DNA of 64,000 nt from Arthrobacter sp. SLBN-83 (GTDB lineage: Bacteria; Actinomycetota; Actinomycetes; Actinomycetales; Micrococcaceae), in contig NZ_VFMX01000001.1 in the NCBI RefSeq assembly GCF_006715285.1, positions 2,294,001-2,358,000 of the forward strand, given 5' to 3'. A program made the position numbers and the translations under genes. The notes below the pieces were generated by a model. That model had not been told where the DNA came from and made no database searches. It saw only the letters and a list, made by a program, of their open reading frames with translations. Every line of letters starts with the position of its first letter. The first letter of the stretch is position 1. Shown in pieces: positions 50,380 to 59,311 of this stretch.

Positions 50380-51135
50380 GTGCCCCGCTTGACCCCCGCC
50401 GTCGTCAGGAGCCTCGACGTTCTGGAGCTGTTCATGGACGCCCGCCACGGGCTCTCCGCACCGGAAGTGGTGCAGCGCACCGGCCTTCCGCGGACCACCG
50501 TCCACGAACTGCTCACCACCCTGACGGAGCGCAAATACCTCCGCCGGGACGATGCCACCGCCACTTACCATCTGGGGCTGAGTGTCTTCCGGCTGGGCAA
50601 TGCGTTTGCCGAACGGCTGGACCTGCACGCCGTCGGGCTGCGCATTGCCCAGTCCGTGGGCAGGGAGTGCGACGAGACCGTGAATGTGGGAATGCTCGAC
50701 GGCGCGGACGTGGTGTACATCTGCAAGGTGGACAGCACCCAGTCCGTGCGCATGGTCTCGCGCATGGGCGGCCGGCTTCCGGCGAGCTGCACCGCCGTGG
50801 GCAAGGCCCTCCTGGCGTACCTGCCGGACGCCGAACGCAAGCGCATCTTCACCAAGGGCCTTGCCAAACTGACCCCCAAAAGCATCACCGAACCCCACGC
50901 ACTCGCCAACGTCCTGGACCAGATCCGTGCCTCCGGGCTGGCCTTCGAGTCCGGGGAGTCCACCCCGGACGTTTCCTGCGTGGCTGCGCCGGTCCGGGAC
51001 CACACCGGCGCAGTGGTGGCGGCCCTGAGCATCTCCGTTCCGGACATGCGCTGGAACCAGCGCCCGGTGGAGGAGTGGTCGGCGATGGCGGCCGACGGCG
51101 CTGCCCGCCTGAGTGCCGAGCTCGGCTACCGCTGA
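50380..51135 (+). CDS. IclR-family transcriptional regulator
   Basis: A 251-residue regulator. The N-terminal winged helix includes VVRSLDVLELFMDARHGLSA and GLPRTTVHELLTTLTERKYL. The C-terminal effector domain has VNVGMLDGADVVYICKVDST, RLPASCTAVGKALLAYLP and SGESTPDVSCVAAPVRDHTG. Effectors of the family are often sugar acids or aromatic acids. GTG follows AAGGA. It is flanked on both sides by the catabolic genes and by three copies of a 16-bp palindrome, so it is the likely regulator of the whole 47.6-57.7 kb block. Confidence 0.93.
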   Translation: MPRLTPAVVRSLDVLELFMDARHGLSAPEVVQRTGLPRTTVHELLTTLTERKYLRRDDATATYHLGLSVFRLGNAFAERLDLHAVGLRIAQSVGRECDETVNVGMLDGADVVYICKVDSTQSVRMVSRMGGRLPASCTAVGKALLAYLPDAERKRIFTKGLAKLTPKSITEPHALANVLDQIRASGLAFESGESTPDVSCVAAPVRDHTGAVVAALSISVPDMRWNQRPVEEWSAMAADGAARLSAELGYR

Positions 51136-51166
51136 CGGCTGGGGGAGCGGGGCCCACCTTTGGCGG

Positions 51167-52381
51167 TCAGCCGGCCAGTGCCACATGATCGCCCGAAATG
51201 CCGGCCGTGGTCTTGACGCCCAGCAGCTGCATGGACCGTACGTACTGGGAGCGCAGGATCTTCACGGCATGGGCGGCGCCGCGCTCGCCGCCGGCCATCA
51301 GGCCGTAAAGGTAGGCCCGGCCCACCATCGCCGCATCCGCACCCAGGCCGACGGCGGCCAGGATGTCACTGCCGGACATGATGCCGCTGTCGATCAGTAC
51401 TGTCGCGTTTGGGCCCAGGGCCTCGCGGACCTGGGGCAGGATCTTCAGGATGGTGGGCGAGCGGTCCAGCTGCCGGCCCCCGTGGTTCGACAGGACGACG
51501 CCGTCGCAGCCCAGCTCGACAACCCGCTCCGCATCCTTGACCGTCTGGATGCCCTTGACCAGCAGCTTGTGCGGCCACACTTTTCGCAGCCAGTCGATGT
51601 CCTCGAAGGTGAGGGCGGGATCGAACACCTGGTCCGCCACCTCCGCGGAATTGCCGCCGAAGCCCTTGAGCGATGCGAATTCGATGGGCGGCGTGGTGAG
51701 CTTGTCGAACCACCAGGACGGGTGCAGGGCCATGTCCGCGAAAGTCTTCGGCGACAACGTGGGCGGAATGGTCAGCCCGTCACGCAGCTCCCTGACGCGG
51801 GCACCGCCCACCTGGGTGTCCACGGTGACCATCAGCACGTCGTAGCCACTGGTCAGCACCCGCTCCAGCAGCCCCTCGGTCTTGCTCCGGTCCTTGGCGA
51901 TGTAGAGCTGGAACCAGTTGTTGCCTTCGGGCACCGCCTTGGCGAGGTCCTCCACGGTGGTGGTGCCCACCGTGGAGAGGGTGTACGGGATGTTGTTCCG
52001 GGCCGCTACCCGCGCCACTGCCTTTTCGCCGTCGTTGTGCATCATCCTGGTGTAGCCGGTGGGCGCCAGGACCAGGGGGAAGTCGATGGTCCTGCCGAAC
52101 AGCTTCGTGGAGGGATCGGGATCCGAGACATCGCGGAGGACTGCCGGGGAGAACTCCACGTCCCGGTAGGCCTGCCGGCACCTGGCGATGGTGATCTCCT
52201 CTTCGGCGGCGCCGTCCGTGTAGTTGAAGACAGCCTTGGGAGTGGTCTTCTGCGCCATCGCGCGAAGGTCGGCGATGGTGAATGCCCGGGCAAGCCTTCG
52301 CTGCACGGGATCCAGCTCGAAGCTCCGGAACTGGAGCAGTTCGCGGATCTCGGACCACTTGGGCAGTTGACGGTCCTCCAT
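51167..52381 (-). CDS. FMN-dependent alpha-hydroxyacid oxidase/dehydrogenase (LldD-like)
   Basis: A 404-residue FMN enzyme that oxidises L-lactate or a similar 2-hydroxy acid to the 2-keto acid. Signatures are FNYTDGAAEEEIT, PLVLAPTGYTRMMHNDGE, WFQLYI, VKGIQTVKDAERVVELGCDG and SNHGGRQLD with the catalytic His. The ATG at 52381 follows AAAGGGG by nine bases. It sits between the IclR gene and the transporter with an operator-like site 20 bases upstream, so a pathway product such as L-lactate or glycolate is a plausible substrate. Confidence 0.9.
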   Translation of the reverse strand: MEDRQLPKWSEIRELLQFRSFELDPVQRRLARAFTIADLRAMAQKTTPKAVFNYTDGAAEEEITIARCRQAYRDVEFSPAVLRDVSDPDPSTKLFGRTIDFPLVLAPTGYTRMMHNDGEKAVARVAARNNIPYTLSTVGTTTVEDLAKAVPEGNNWFQLYIAKDRSKTEGLLERVLTSGYDVLMVTVDTQVGGARVRELRDGLTIPPTLSPKTFADMALHPSWWFDKLTTPPIEFASLKGFGGNSAEVADQVFDPALTFEDIDWLRKVWPHKLLVKGIQTVKDAERVVELGCDGVVLSNHGGRQLDRSPTILKILPQVREALGPNATVLIDSGIMSGSDILAAVGLGADAAMVGRAYLYGLMAGGERGAAHAVKILRSQYVRSMQLLGVKTTAGISGDHVALAG

Positions 52382-52400
52382 GCGGAGCAACCCCTTTCAT

Positions 52401-52416
52401 GTTCGAAATTTAGTAC
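52401..52416. promoter_or_regulatory. Operator-like palindrome, site 2 (LldD-like promoter)
   Basis: GTTCGAAATTTAGTAC matches site 3 (GTTCGAAATATCGAAC) at 13 of 16 positions, with the left half intact and the right half decayed. It begins 20 bases upstream of the LldD-like start. Confidence 0.5.
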
Positions 52417-52618
52417 AAAGGTCGGGAATTAGATCCCACTGAACCGGGTCGGTGATCGAATCAGGGACAGTGGCTGAGGGCCCCTGCATCGCCTCTGGTG
52501 TAGGTATTCCCGTCCAAATTCCGGTTCAGCGCTTGACGGTCCGGGGTGGCGTCCCTAGACTCCCTTGTGTTCCCGATCACCCTACCCCAGCGAATGCGTG
52601 ATCGCCACATCGACCAAT

Positions 52619-52634
52619 GTTCGAAATATCGAAC
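52619..52634. promoter_or_regulatory. Operator-like palindrome, site 3 (transporter promoter)
   Basis: GTTCGAAATATCGAAC has perfect 6-bp arms (GTTCGA/TCGAAC) around AATA. It lies 57 bases before the transporter start. It is the best copy of the three sites in the regulon. The rest of the 310-base gap (52382-52691) appears non-coding. Confidence 0.65.
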
Positions 52635-52691
52635 TAGAAGACCCGCAAAGTACGAGACCCACAAAGCAGTGGGCTTTCGAAAGGACCCCCA

Positions 52692-54173
52692 ATGTCAGCA
52701 GTCCCCAACGCCGCTGCGCCCAGCGGCGGACGGATCGTCCTGCGCTCCGCCCAGGACGTCACAGACCTCATCAACAGCGGTGCCCTCCAAAAGGGCAAAT
52801 CCTTCGCCATCACCCTCATCGCACTGGGCGGCATCTTCCTGGACGCCTACGACTTCACCTCGGTGGCGTTCGGCCTTCCCTACATCTCCAAGGACTTCCA
52901 CCTGACTCCCGAGATGCTGTCCGTGGTGTCCGCCTCGATCATGGTGGGCGCCCTCGTCGGATCGGTCTTCGGCGGTTACTTCGTGGACAAGCTGGGCCGG
53001 TTCAAGGTGTTCATGGCGGACATGGTCTTCTTCGTCGTCGCAGCCATCGCCTGCGCCGTGGCCCCGGACGTCTGGACCCTCATCATTGCCCGCTTCATCA
53101 TGGGCGTGGGCATCGGCGTCGACTTCCCTGTCGCCTTCAGCTTCCTGGCCGAATACGCCTCACGTAAGAAGAAGGGCGGCACCGTCTCCCTCTGGCAGCC
53201 CATGTGGTACGCCGCCGTCGCCTCCACCTTCGCGCTGCTGGTTCCCGTGTACTTCCTCTTCCAGGGCATGCAGTGGTCTGAAAACCAGATGTGGCGCATC
53301 GTTGTGGGCTTCGGTGCAGTCCCTGCCATCCTGATCATGATCTTCCGCCAGAAGTACATGGCGGAATCCCCCTCCTGGGCGGCGCAGAACCTGGGCCTGC
53401 ACGAAGCAGCCAAGATCCTCAAGCGGACCTACAACGTGGACGCCGAAGTGGCGGAAGACGCCGTGGACCCCCGCGCCGAGCGCAAGCAGTTCCAGATGAC
53501 CCTGACCCAGGCCTGGGGCAAGCTGGTGGGTAAGAAGTACCGCGGCCGTACTGGCCTGGCCCTGGTCATCAATGCCAGCCAGTCGATGGAGTACTACGCC
53601 GTGGGCTTCTTCGTCGGGCAGATCGTTCTGGCCATGCTGCACACCCAGAACGTCATGACCAACATCGTGTCCTCGCTCATCCTCAACCTCGCCTTCGGCG
53701 TTACCGGCGGCTTCATTGGTGCCCGCCTCTCGGGCAAGATCGGCCCGCGCAAGCTTTCACTCCTCGGCTTCTGCGGCACCTTCACCTGCATGGTCATCGC
53801 CGGCAGCCTCAGCAACGTCGAAGGCGCCTGGTCCTTCATCGGCGCCCTGGTCATCGGCCTCCTGATCTTCTGCCACGCAGCAGGTCCCGGGGCCCAGGGA
53901 ATGACCATGGCCACCATGTCCTACCCCACGTCCCTGCGCGGAGCCGGCACCGGCTTCACCCAGATCGGCATCCGCCTCGGAGCGATCGCCGGCCTGGTGT
54001 TCTGGCCCCTGGCCACGGCAGCCTGGGGCACCAAGGCGCTGCTGGTACTCGCCGTTGTTCCCGCCATCGCCATCGTGGTGATCCTGGTCAACAAGTGGGA
54101 CCCGCACGGCCGCGACATCGACGCCGAAGACTACGAGGACGCGTCACTGGCAGCCGTCAGCGCAAACCGCTGA
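52692..54173 (+). CDS. MFS transporter, sugar-acid/aromatic-acid type
   Basis: A 493-residue carrier with 12 predicted transmembrane helices. GGIFLDAYDFTSVAFGLPYI in helix 1, GGYFVDKLGRFKVFMADMVF (the loop 2-3 MFS motif) and RFIMGVGIGVDFPVAFSFLA mark a sugar/acid:proton symporter. A 50-residue polar loop around 230-280 is the central cytosolic loop. ATG follows AAAGGA by seven bases. It heads the plus-strand operon of the pathway and so most likely imports its substrate. Confidence 0.9.
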   Translation: MSAVPNAAAPSGGRIVLRSAQDVTDLINSGALQKGKSFAITLIALGGIFLDAYDFTSVAFGLPYISKDFHLTPEMLSVVSASIMVGALVGSVFGGYFVDKLGRFKVFMADMVFFVVAAIACAVAPDVWTLIIARFIMGVGIGVDFPVAFSFLAEYASRKKKGGTVSLWQPMWYAAVASTFALLVPVYFLFQGMQWSENQMWRIVVGFGAVPAILIMIFRQKYMAESPSWAAQNLGLHEAAKILKRTYNVDAEVAEDAVDPRAERKQFQMTLTQAWGKLVGKKYRGRTGLALVINASQSMEYYAVGFFVGQIVLAMLHTQNVMTNIVSSLILNLAFGVTGGFIGARLSGKIGPRKLSLLGFCGTFTCMVIAGSLSNVEGAWSFIGALVIGLLIFCHAAGPGAQGMTMATMSYPTSLRGAGTGFTQIGIRLGAIAGLVFWPLATAAWGTKALLVLAVVPAIAIVVILVNKWDPHGRDIDAEDYEDASLAAVSANR

Positions 54174-54213
54174 TCCCGGTGCCCGGAACCCCTACAACCC
54201 CTGAAGGACAACC

Positions 54214-55125
54214 ATGAGTGCCATCACTGGCGTAATGCCGGTAGCGCCCACCATTTTCGCCGACAACGAGGAACTGGACCTTGACGGCCAGCGCAGGGTC
54301 CTGGATTACCTGGTGGACGGAAAGTCCGACGCCGTCTGCATCCTGGCTAACTACTCGGAACAGTTCTCGCTGACTGACGGCGAGCGCGAGCAGGTGCTGC
54401 GGACCACCATGGAGCACCTGGACGGACGGCTGCCGGTCTGCGTGACCACCAGCCACTTCAGCTCACGGATCGCCCGGGAACGCAGCCTTCACGCCCAGGA
54501 ACTCGGTGCGGCAATGGTCATGCTCATGCCGCCGTTCTTCGGAGCCACCATGAAGGTGGACGACGAGGCCGTGGTGGAGTACTTCAAGCGCGTGGCTGAC
54601 GGCCTGGAGATCGACATCATGATCCAGGACGCGCCGATGAGCACCACGCCACTGTCCGTCGGCCTCCTGGCCCGCATCGCCAGGGAGGTGCCGCAGGTGA
54701 ACTACGCCAAGATCGAGATGCCCCAGGCGGCGGACAAGCTCCGTGCCCTCGGCGCCGCGGCCGGACCGTCGCTGCCCGGACTTTTCGACGGCGAGGAAGC
54801 CATCACGCTCATCCCGGACCTGGAAGCGGGGGCGGTGGGCACGATGAGCAGCTGCATGGTGCCGGACCAGCTGGGCCAGATCGTGCGGGATTTCCACGCA
54901 GGTGAACGGGACAATGCGATCCACGCCTGGGAAGACCTGCTTCCGTTCATCCACTTCGAGAACCGGCAGTGCGGCCTGCGCGCCACAAAAGTCCTGATGA
55001 AGGAAGGCAACATCATTGCCAGCGACAGGACGCGCCATCCGGTAGGGGAGCTGAACCCGCACACCCGTGCGCAGCTGGTAGAAATGGCCAAGCGCAAGGA
55101 CCCCCTGATCCTCCGCTGGGCGTGA
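54214..55125 (+). CDS. DapA-superfamily enzyme, L-2-keto-3-deoxyarabonate dehydratase-like
   Basis: A 303-residue TIM-barrel aldolase/dehydratase. The Schiff-base Lys is K166 in YAKIEMPQAA. The usual DapA-family YNxP is replaced by QDAP (138-141), and CILANYSEQF, TTSHFS, LGAAMVMLMPPFFGAT and FDGEEAITL match, as I recall it, the Azospirillum L-2-keto-3-deoxyarabonate dehydratase closely from end to end. The reaction would give 2-oxoglutarate semialdehyde, the substrate of the dehydrogenase at 48779. A related keto-deoxy-acid substrate is not excluded. Confidence 0.88.
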   Translation: MSAITGVMPVAPTIFADNEELDLDGQRRVLDYLVDGKSDAVCILANYSEQFSLTDGEREQVLRTTMEHLDGRLPVCVTTSHFSSRIARERSLHAQELGAAMVMLMPPFFGATMKVDDEAVVEYFKRVADGLEIDIMIQDAPMSTTPLSVGLLARIAREVPQVNYAKIEMPQAADKLRALGAAAGPSLPGLFDGEEAITLIPDLEAGAVGTMSSCMVPDQLGQIVRDFHAGERDNAIHAWEDLLPFIHFENRQCGLRATKVLMKEGNIIASDRTRHPVGELNPHTRAQLVEMAKRKDPLILRWA

Positions 55126-55159
55126 GGATCACAGGATGCAGGAAGAAGGAAGGACGGGC

Positions 55160-56125
55160 ATGCCGCGCATACTCATCACCGACTACGAATTCGAGTCGAT
55201 CACCCAGGAGCAGGCCGTGGCAGACGCCAACGGTGTTGAGCTGGTACGGGCCAACTGCAGGACCGAGGATGATGTCCTGGCGGCTGCGGCCGATGTGGAC
55301 GGGCTCATCGTCCAGTACGCCCCCATCACCGAGCGCGTCCTCAAAGGCCTGCCCCGCCTGAAAGCGGTCAGCCGGTACGGGGTAGGCGTGGACACCGTTG
55401 ACGTTCCAGCTGCAACGGAATGCGGTGTGGTGGTGTCCAACGTCCCCGACTACGGGGTGGAGGACGTCAGTGACCACGCCATTGCCCTTGCCTTGACGCT
55501 GGCCCGCGGCATTCCTGACCTGGACCGGGGAGTGCGGGCCGGGAAAAACCTGCTCGATTCGGTCAAACCGCTCCGCCGCTTCTCTTCCCAGACCTTCGGC
55601 GTCATCGGACTGGGCCTGATCGGGGCGGCCACCGCAGCCAAGGCCAAGGCGCTGGGTTTCCGCGCCCTGGGCTATGACCCCCTCCACACCCCGGGGACCA
55701 CCACCAAGGAGGGCATCGAGGTGGTGACCTTGGAGGAACTGCTGGCCGCGTCCGACGTCGTATCCCTGCATGTGCCGTTGAACAAGCACACGCACCATCT
55801 GATCAACGCACGCACGCTGGGGCAGTTCAAGGCGGGGGCCACCATCGTCAACACCTGCCGTGGCGGGGTGATTGACACCGCGGCCCTTGTTGATGCGCTG
55901 AAGAACGGAAGGCTTCAGGCGGCAGGCCTGGACGTCTTTGAGGAAGAGCCCCTTCCCCTTGGCAGTGCTTTGCTGGATCTTGAGCGCGTGGTGCTGACAC
56001 CGCACACCGCCTGGTACACGGAGGAATCCAGCGACGAGCTGAAACGGCGCACCGCGGAGAACGTGGTGGATGCCGTCCTGGGCCGCCGGCCCCGCAACAT
56101 CGTCAACCCCGAGGTCCTCAACTAG
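55160..56125 (+). CDS. D-isomer-specific 2-hydroxyacid dehydrogenase (CtBP-like)
   Basis: A 321-residue NAD-dependent dehydrogenase. The cofactor motif is FGVIGLGLIGAATAAKAKAL; catalytic residues are the Arg in NTCRGGVID, the Glu in DVFEEEP and the His in LTPHTAWYTEE. It resembles the group annotated as C-terminal binding protein/phosphoglycerate dehydrogenase-like. ATG 55160 follows AAGGAAGGA; an in-frame ATG at 55136 would add eight residues. In the operon it may interconvert a 2-keto and a D-2-hydroxy sugar acid. Confidence 0.9.
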   Translation: MPRILITDYEFESITQEQAVADANGVELVRANCRTEDDVLAAAADVDGLIVQYAPITERVLKGLPRLKAVSRYGVGVDTVDVPAATECGVVVSNVPDYGVEDVSDHAIALALTLARGIPDLDRGVRAGKNLLDSVKPLRRFSSQTFGVIGLGLIGAATAAKAKALGFRALGYDPLHTPGTTTKEGIEVVTLEELLAASDVVSLHVPLNKHTHHLINARTLGQFKAGATIVNTCRGGVIDTAALVDALKNGRLQAAGLDVFEEEPLPLGSALLDLERVVLTPHTAWYTEESSDELKRRTAENVVDAVLGRRPRNIVNPEVLN

Positions 56126-56172
56126 CCACCCCCGGTGCCCGCCGGAGCGGGGCCAACAGTAAAGGCAGAAAC

Positions 56173-57747
56173 ATGAACACACCGATTGAACTGATCGCCA
56201 ACCCGCGGCTTGCCGCGGACATGGGACTGCTGGTCCTGCATCCGGAGGACAACGTCGGCACGGCCCTGGGGACGATTCCCGCCGGCAGCTCCGTCTCCTT
56301 TAGTGGTGGCGAGGTGCTGTGCACGGATGAGATTCCCAATGGACACAAGGTGACGTTGCGGAGCATTGAGGCTGATGAACCGGTCCGGAAATACGGCCAG
56401 ATTATCGGCTTCGCGGGGCGCCCGATCAGCAAGGGCGAACACGTGCACGTCCACAACGTGGCATACCGTGAGTTCGACCGGGCCGGCCAGGCGGGCACCG
56501 CGCTGCGGACCACCGAGTTTGTGCCCGAGGACCAGCGGGCAACCTTCCAGGGGTACCGGCGGAGCAACGGCTCCGTCGGTACCCGGAACTACATCGGCAT
56601 CCTCACCTCGGTCAACTGTTCCGCGACGGCGGCAAAACTCATCGCCTCCCGGATTGAGAACAGCGGAGTCCTGGACCAGTACCCCAACGTGGACGGCGTG
56701 GTGGCGCTGACGCATTCCTCCGGATGCGGCACCGGGGGCGACGGCAACTACGGCTTTGAGGTGCTGCGCCGCACCCTCCACGGGTACGCGAACCACCCCA
56801 ACTTCGCCAGCATCCTGGTGCTGGGGCTGGGCTGTGAAGTCAACCAGATTGCCGGCCTCACCACCGGCTGGCAGCTGAGCCCCGACAAGTCGATTTCGAG
56901 CATGACCATCCAGGCGCAGGGCGGCACCAAGGCAACCGTGGCGGAAGGAGTGCGGCGCATCGAGGAACTGCTTCCCGAAATCAACAAGTCCCAGCGGACC
57001 ACCGTGCCAGCCTCGGAACTGGTCCTCGCCATGGAATGTGGTGGCTCTGACGCCTTCTCAGGCGTTACGGCCAACCCGGCCCTGGGCGCAGCCGCGGACC
57101 TGCTCATACGGCACGGCGGCACCGCGGTATTCGGCGAAACCACGGAAATCTACGGCGCCGAACACCTGCTCACGTCCCGCGCCGAGTCCCAGCACACGGC
57201 AGACAAGCTCATGGAACGCATCCGCTGGTGGGAACAGCACGTTACCCAGGACGGATCGTCGATCAACAACAACCCGTCTCCCGGGAACAAGGCCGGCGGA
57301 CTCACCACCATCCTGGAAAAGTCCCTCGGCGCCGTGGCTAAGGGTGGGACCACGAACCTGGTGGACGTGGCGGAGTATGCCGAACCCATTACCGCCCACG
57401 GCCTGGTCTTCATGGACACCCCGGGGTACGACCCCGTCAACGCCACCGGCATGGTTGCCGGCGGCGCCCAGGTCCTCGCGTTCACCACTGGGAGGGGATC
57501 CGCCTTCGGCTGCAAGCCCACGCCCAGCATCAAGCTGGCCACCAACACCCCACTGTATGAACGCATGCGGGACGACATTGACGTGAACTGCGGTGCCGTG
57601 GCGGACGGGCAGCTAACCATCGAGGAGATGGGCCAGCAGATCTTCGACCTGATCCTGGCAGTGGCATCGGGCCAGGAAACCAAGAGCGAGGAACTGGGCT
57701 ACGGGGACAACGAGTTTGTCCCGTGGCAGCTGTCCACCGTTCTCTAG
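56173..57747 (+). CDS. UxaA/GarD-family sugar-acid dehydratase
   Basis: A 524-residue iron-dependent dehydratase. The N-terminal SAF domain covers about residues 1-95 (LHPEDNVGTALGTIPAGSSV, GHKVTLRSIEADEPVRKYGQ), and the catalytic part has RSNGSVGTRNYIGILTSVNC, HSSGCGTGGDGNYG, LGLGCEVNQIAGL, MECGGSDAFSGVTANP and GRGSAFGCKPTPSIK. Members dehydrate altronate or galactarate. Here it may dehydrate a pentonate or hexarate to give the keto-deoxy acid used by the DapA-like enzyme. It is the last gene of the operon, with both domains in one chain. Confidence 0.9.
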   Translation: MNTPIELIANPRLAADMGLLVLHPEDNVGTALGTIPAGSSVSFSGGEVLCTDEIPNGHKVTLRSIEADEPVRKYGQIIGFAGRPISKGEHVHVHNVAYREFDRAGQAGTALRTTEFVPEDQRATFQGYRRSNGSVGTRNYIGILTSVNCSATAAKLIASRIENSGVLDQYPNVDGVVALTHSSGCGTGGDGNYGFEVLRRTLHGYANHPNFASILVLGLGCEVNQIAGLTTGWQLSPDKSISSMTIQAQGGTKATVAEGVRRIEELLPEINKSQRTTVPASELVLAMECGGSDAFSGVTANPALGAAADLLIRHGGTAVFGETTEIYGAEHLLTSRAESQHTADKLMERIRWWEQHVTQDGSSINNNPSPGNKAGGLTTILEKSLGAVAKGGTTNLVDVAEYAEPITAHGLVFMDTPGYDPVNATGMVAGGAQVLAFTTGRGSAFGCKPTPSIKLATNTPLYERMRDDIDVNCGAVADGQLTIEEMGQQIFDLILAVASGQETKSEELGYGDNEFVPWQLSTVL

Positions 57748-57771
57748 GTGCCGCTTAGCGCATCCTGCCTG

Positions 57772-58635
57772 TTACCGGACTGCTGCATACCAGATCAGCA
57801 GCATGGTCACGAAGAACCCGGTGACGTAGTTCAGCCACAGGAACCGCTCCCAGCCGCGGTGGGCCTGCTCCGAATCCGCATCCGATACGGATGCGAAGGG
57901 GAGGATGCTCACCGCGTAGGGGAGTGCCAGCAGGGCGGCCAGCGGCCCGGGCCAGGGCGTGAACAGCAGCAGCGCGCCGGCCAGCAGGTAGGCGGCAATG
58001 GCAAAGCGCACGGTGGCCTTCGCGCCGATCACGGTGGCCACGGAGCCGATGCCGCCGGCCCGGTCAGCCACCACATCCTGCACGGCGCCGAAGGCGTGGC
58101 TTGCCACGCCCCACAGGAAGAACGCCCCCAGCAGTGCCCACAGCGCGGGCGTGAACTGTGCCTGCGCCAGCACCAGCCCGTACACCGCGGGGCTCACAAA
58201 GTGCGTGCTGGACGTGGCCGAGTCCAGGAACGGCCGCTCCTTGAACCGTAGCCCGGGCGCGCTGTACGCCACCACGGCGAAGATGCTGACCGCCAGCACC
58301 AGCCAGGACAGCGGACTTCCCAGCAGCACCAGCGCCGCCAGGAACGGCACATTGGTGCCGATCGCCGCGCGGAGCGTGACGGCATGCATGGTCCGGTCCA
58401 GCACGGCGCCCTCCACGCCGCCCTTGCGCGGGTTCCGGAGGTCCGATTCGTAGTCGAACACGTCATTGATGCCGTACATCGCCAGGTTGTACGGGACCAG
58501 GAAATACAGGGTCCCGATCACCCAGGCCACGTCGATCTCCCGTGCCGTGAGCAGGTACGCCGCGGCAAACGGGTACGCGGTGTTCACCCAGGACAGCGGC
58601 CGGGAGGACAGCAGGAGCATCCGCAGGGTCTTCAC
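57772..58635 (-). CDS. crtEb: Lycopene elongase, UbiA-type prenyltransferase
   Basis: A 287-residue membrane prenyltransferase that adds two C5 units to lycopene, giving C50 flavuxanthin. The two Asp-rich motifs are NDVFDYESD and VQDVVADRAGG; about eight hydrophobic helices follow SRPLSWVNTAYPFAAAYLL. The GTG at 58635 was chosen because GGAGG lies ahead; the open frame runs to 58686. It overlaps crtYf by four bases (58632-58635) and is the last gene of the carotenoid operon. Confidence 0.93.
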   Translation of the reverse strand: MKTLRMLLLSSRPLSWVNTAYPFAAAYLLTAREIDVAWVIGTLYFLVPYNLAMYGINDVFDYESDLRNPRKGGVEGAVLDRTMHAVTLRAAIGTNVPFLAALVLLGSPLSWLVLAVSIFAVVAYSAPGLRFKERPFLDSATSSTHFVSPAVYGLVLAQAQFTPALWALLGAFFLWGVASHAFGAVQDVVADRAGGIGSVATVIGAKATVRFAIAAYLLAGALLLFTPWPGPLAALLALPYAVSILPFASVSDADSEQAHRGWERFLWLNYVTGFFVTMLLIWYAAVR

Positions 58636-58967
58636 GGCTGCCTCCCCGCCTTGGACGTGGCCGATCTCCGGTCCAGCAGGATCCACAGCCCCGGCAGCAG
58701 GAGCACCGCAGCCACCGGATACGCGAAATCCTCCAGCGGGGCCAGCCCCACCTTCGCCCCGGAAATCATGCCGGGCGCGTAGGTAAACAGTCCGAAGGCG
58801 ATCATCAGGTTGTCGAACACCGCCGTCAGGACCAGTACGACGACGGCCGCCCCGCCGGCCGCCGCCAGCGCCACCTTCCGCATGCGGTGCTTGAGCCTGA
58901 CGGCCGCGGCGGTGCCCACGGCCAGGGCCGCGAGCAGGAACACCGCGTTGAGAGTCCAGTAGCTCAT
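58632..58967 (-). CDS. crtYf: C50 carotenoid epsilon-cyclase subunit
   Basis: A 111-residue membrane subunit of the heterodimeric cyclase that forms the epsilon-rings of decaprenoxanthin. It has three hydrophobic helices, with VFDNLMIAFGLFTYAPGMIS and LAPLEDFAYPVAAVLLLPGL matching the lycopene-cyclase domain (the PLEDFAYP signature). ATG 58967 follows GGAGGAACGG. It overlaps crtYe at 58964-58967 by four bases. Confidence 0.92.
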   Translation of the reverse strand: MSYWTLNAVFLLAALAVGTAAAVRLKHRMRKVALAAAGGAAVVVLVLTAVFDNLMIAFGLFTYAPGMISGAKVGLAPLEDFAYPVAAVLLLPGLWILLDRRSATSKAGRQP

Positions 58968-59311
58968 GACCGTTCCTCCACTTTCTGGCCCTGCGGCAGC
59001 CGGGCCGCGAGGGCCCGCCGGAACAGCTGGAACAGGTTCATCACCAGGTAGCACAGGAACACCAGGAAGATGGGCTCCTCCAGTGGCAGCTCCGGGGCCA
59101 GTTCGATCCCGATTGTCTCGTTGTGCCCGCGGAAGAAGATGCCCAGCCGGATCCCGGACAGGTCCCATGCCAGGAAGAACACCAGCCCCGCGGCCAGCAC
59201 CACGGCCGCGCGCCGCGCGTCCTGCCAGAAGAAGAGCCGCAGCCGCTGGTCCAGGAGCACCATGCAGCCCAGGGACACCAAAAGGAACGCCAGGTACGCA
59301 ACCGCCGTCAC
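58964..59311 (-). CDS. crtYe: C50 carotenoid epsilon-cyclase subunit
   Basis: A 115-residue membrane partner of CrtYf. Three helices and the signature RLGIFFRGHNETIGIELAPE with ELPLEEPIFLVFLCYLVMNL (the LPLEEPIF motif) are those of the lycopene-cyclase domain. The GTG at 59311 overlaps the crtI stop by four bases and follows AAAAGG; the open frame continues upstream to 59653 only as a shadow of crtI. Confidence 0.92.
   Translation of the reverse strand: MTAVAYLAFLLVSLGCMVLLDQRLRLFFWQDARRAAVVLAAGLVFFLAWDLSGIRLGIFFRGHNETIGIELAPELPLEEPIFLVFLCYLVMNLFQLFRRALAARLPQGQKVEERS

Noticed and set aside
51695..51714. Third copy of the GGTTGAGCTTGTCGAAACC element inside the LldD-like gene
   Set aside because: The bases encode the family-typical WWFDKLTTPP stretch, so the resemblance probably reflects coding sequence.
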